Of a stretch of 7,827 bases of DNA, positions 7,217 to 7,827 are shown one piece after another. Made by a program: the position numbers and the translations under genes. Under the pieces are notes generated by a model, which was not told the DNA's origin, searched no databases, and was given only the letters and a program-made list of their open reading frames with translations. The stretch is from assembly GCA_947573745.1 (NCBI GenBank), contig CANPGX010000043.1, positions 1 through 7,827 on the forward strand. Direction: 5' to 3'. Position 1 is the first letter of the stretch. Each line of letters opens with the position of its first letter. The DNA is from an uncultured Erysipelotrichaceae bacterium (lineage in GTDB: Bacteria > Bacillota_I > Bacilli_A > Erysipelotrichales > Coprobacillaceae).

Positions 7217-7827
7217 CTATTTGATCATAGCCTGCTTATTTCCATCTGCAAAGCGTAATGTAATTTCATCATGCTCATGAAGCTGTGATGAAGACTTCAT
7301 TAATACATCGTCTTTATATACTAATGTATACCCTCGTTTTAAAACATTCAAAGGACTAAATGCATCCATTTTCACAACATTGAAAGCTAACTTTTGCTTT
7401 TTTTCATGAAAAAGATTTTCAATATTTTGGTTTAATTGCATCGTTACCTGATTTAAATCATTTTTTTGATGCGTTCCCCATTGTTGTGCTAAAGACGAAA
7501 AACGTTGTATGATCACATCAAGTTTTTGTCTTTCCATTTTTAAATGTATCGGTATATCATGATGAAGTTTTTCATCAAGATGATCTAACATCATACTTTT
7601 TTCTTCTAAATAATGAGGATAATTTTTTAGGATATAATGATGCGTATACTGAGATAACCTATTTTTATGTTGATCGATTTTCTTTTTGATCAAGACGTTC
7701 AAATATTGTTGATTTTTTAAAATTTGTCCTAAAACCTCACGAATATCTGGAACTGCCATCATAGCAGCCCCTGTCGGTGTTGGTGCTACTTGATCACACA
7801 CATAATCCACTAATGTTGTATCTACCT
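7217..7827 (-). CDS. xseA: Exonuclease VII large subunit, C-terminal part (partial)
   Basis: Only the last 202 or so codons are in the window; the reading frame is open through position 7827, so the N-terminal OB-fold and most of the catalytic domain lie beyond it. The identifying stretch is VDTTLVDYVCDQVAPTPTGA (the ADxRAPTP-like conserved block of XseA) followed by AAMMAVPDIREVL. After it comes a long Lys/Gln/His-rich coiled coil (about 110 residues) and the family's closing segment SPLNVLKRGYTLVYKDD with DEITLRFADGNKQAMIK. A GTG at 7810 could be mistaken for a start, but it falls inside the conserved block and has no ribosome binding site. The product works with XseB, encoded immediately downstream. 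Confidence 0.95.
   Translation of the reverse strand, partial: VDTTLVDYVCDQVAPTPTGAAMMAVPDIREVLGQILKNQQYLNVLIKKKIDQHKNRLSQYTHHYILKNYPHYLEEKSMMLDHLDEKLHHDIPIHLKMERQKLDVIIQRFSSLAQQWGTHQKNDLNQVTMQLNQNIENLFHEKKQKLAFNVVKMDAFSPLNVLKRGYTLVYKDDVLMKSSSQLHEHDEITLRFADGNKQAMIK

Noticed and set aside
7808..7810. GTG as the start of a short xseA
   Set aside because: The frame stays open upstream to the window end and the GTG is inside a conserved XseA block; the gene is simply cut by the window.

Overview
This window is a compact, AT-rich stretch of a low-GC Bacillota (Firmicutes) chromosome with every gene on the minus strand. Read in the direction of transcription (high to low coordinates) the order is xseA (3' part) - xseB - ispA - dxs - tlyA - recN - spoIVB - spo0A (5' part). 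This is the classic spore-former neighbourhood known from Bacillus and Clostridia, except that the arginine repressor gene (ahrC/argR) usually found between tlyA and recN is absent. Gene wording and low GC would fit an Erysipelotrichia/Coprobacillaceae-like lineage, but that placement is only a guess. Trp is encoded by TGG and several genes end in TAA, so the genetic code looks standard.

Layout. 6137-7827 and 4273-6135 form a tightly packed operon: exonuclease VII large and small subunits, farnesyl diphosphate synthase, and DXP synthase, which is the first enzyme of the MEP isoprenoid pathway. Junctions are a 10-nt gap, a TAATG overlap and a 1-nt gap. tlyA (rRNA 2'-O-methyltransferase) overlaps the end of dxs by 8 nt. 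recN (DNA-repair SMC-like ATPase) follows after 12 nt and is interrupted by a single in-frame TAA in an otherwise full-length reading frame. spoIVB (sporulation signalling serine protease) follows after a 59-nt gap that can fold a stem over its ribosome binding site, and it ends in a hairpin terminator. A 223-nt spacer then carries a promoter and two exact Spo0A-box matches in front of spo0A, which runs off the window at position 1.

How it works together. Exonuclease VII and RecN act in DNA processing and repair, IspA and Dxs make prenyl precursors, TlyA modifies rRNA, and SpoIVB and Spo0A belong to sporulation. The most unusual point is Spo0A. Its N-terminal receiver domain has lost the phosphoacceptor aspartate (Asn at residue 56), both acidic-pocket aspartates (Glu-Glu at 10-11) and the usual Lys of the Lys-Pro motif, while the beginning of its DNA-binding domain is well conserved and consensus Spo0A boxes sit upstream of the gene. 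This suggests a sporulation master regulator that may act without phosphorylation by a phosphorelay, or a system in decay. The recN nonsense codon is the second notable point.
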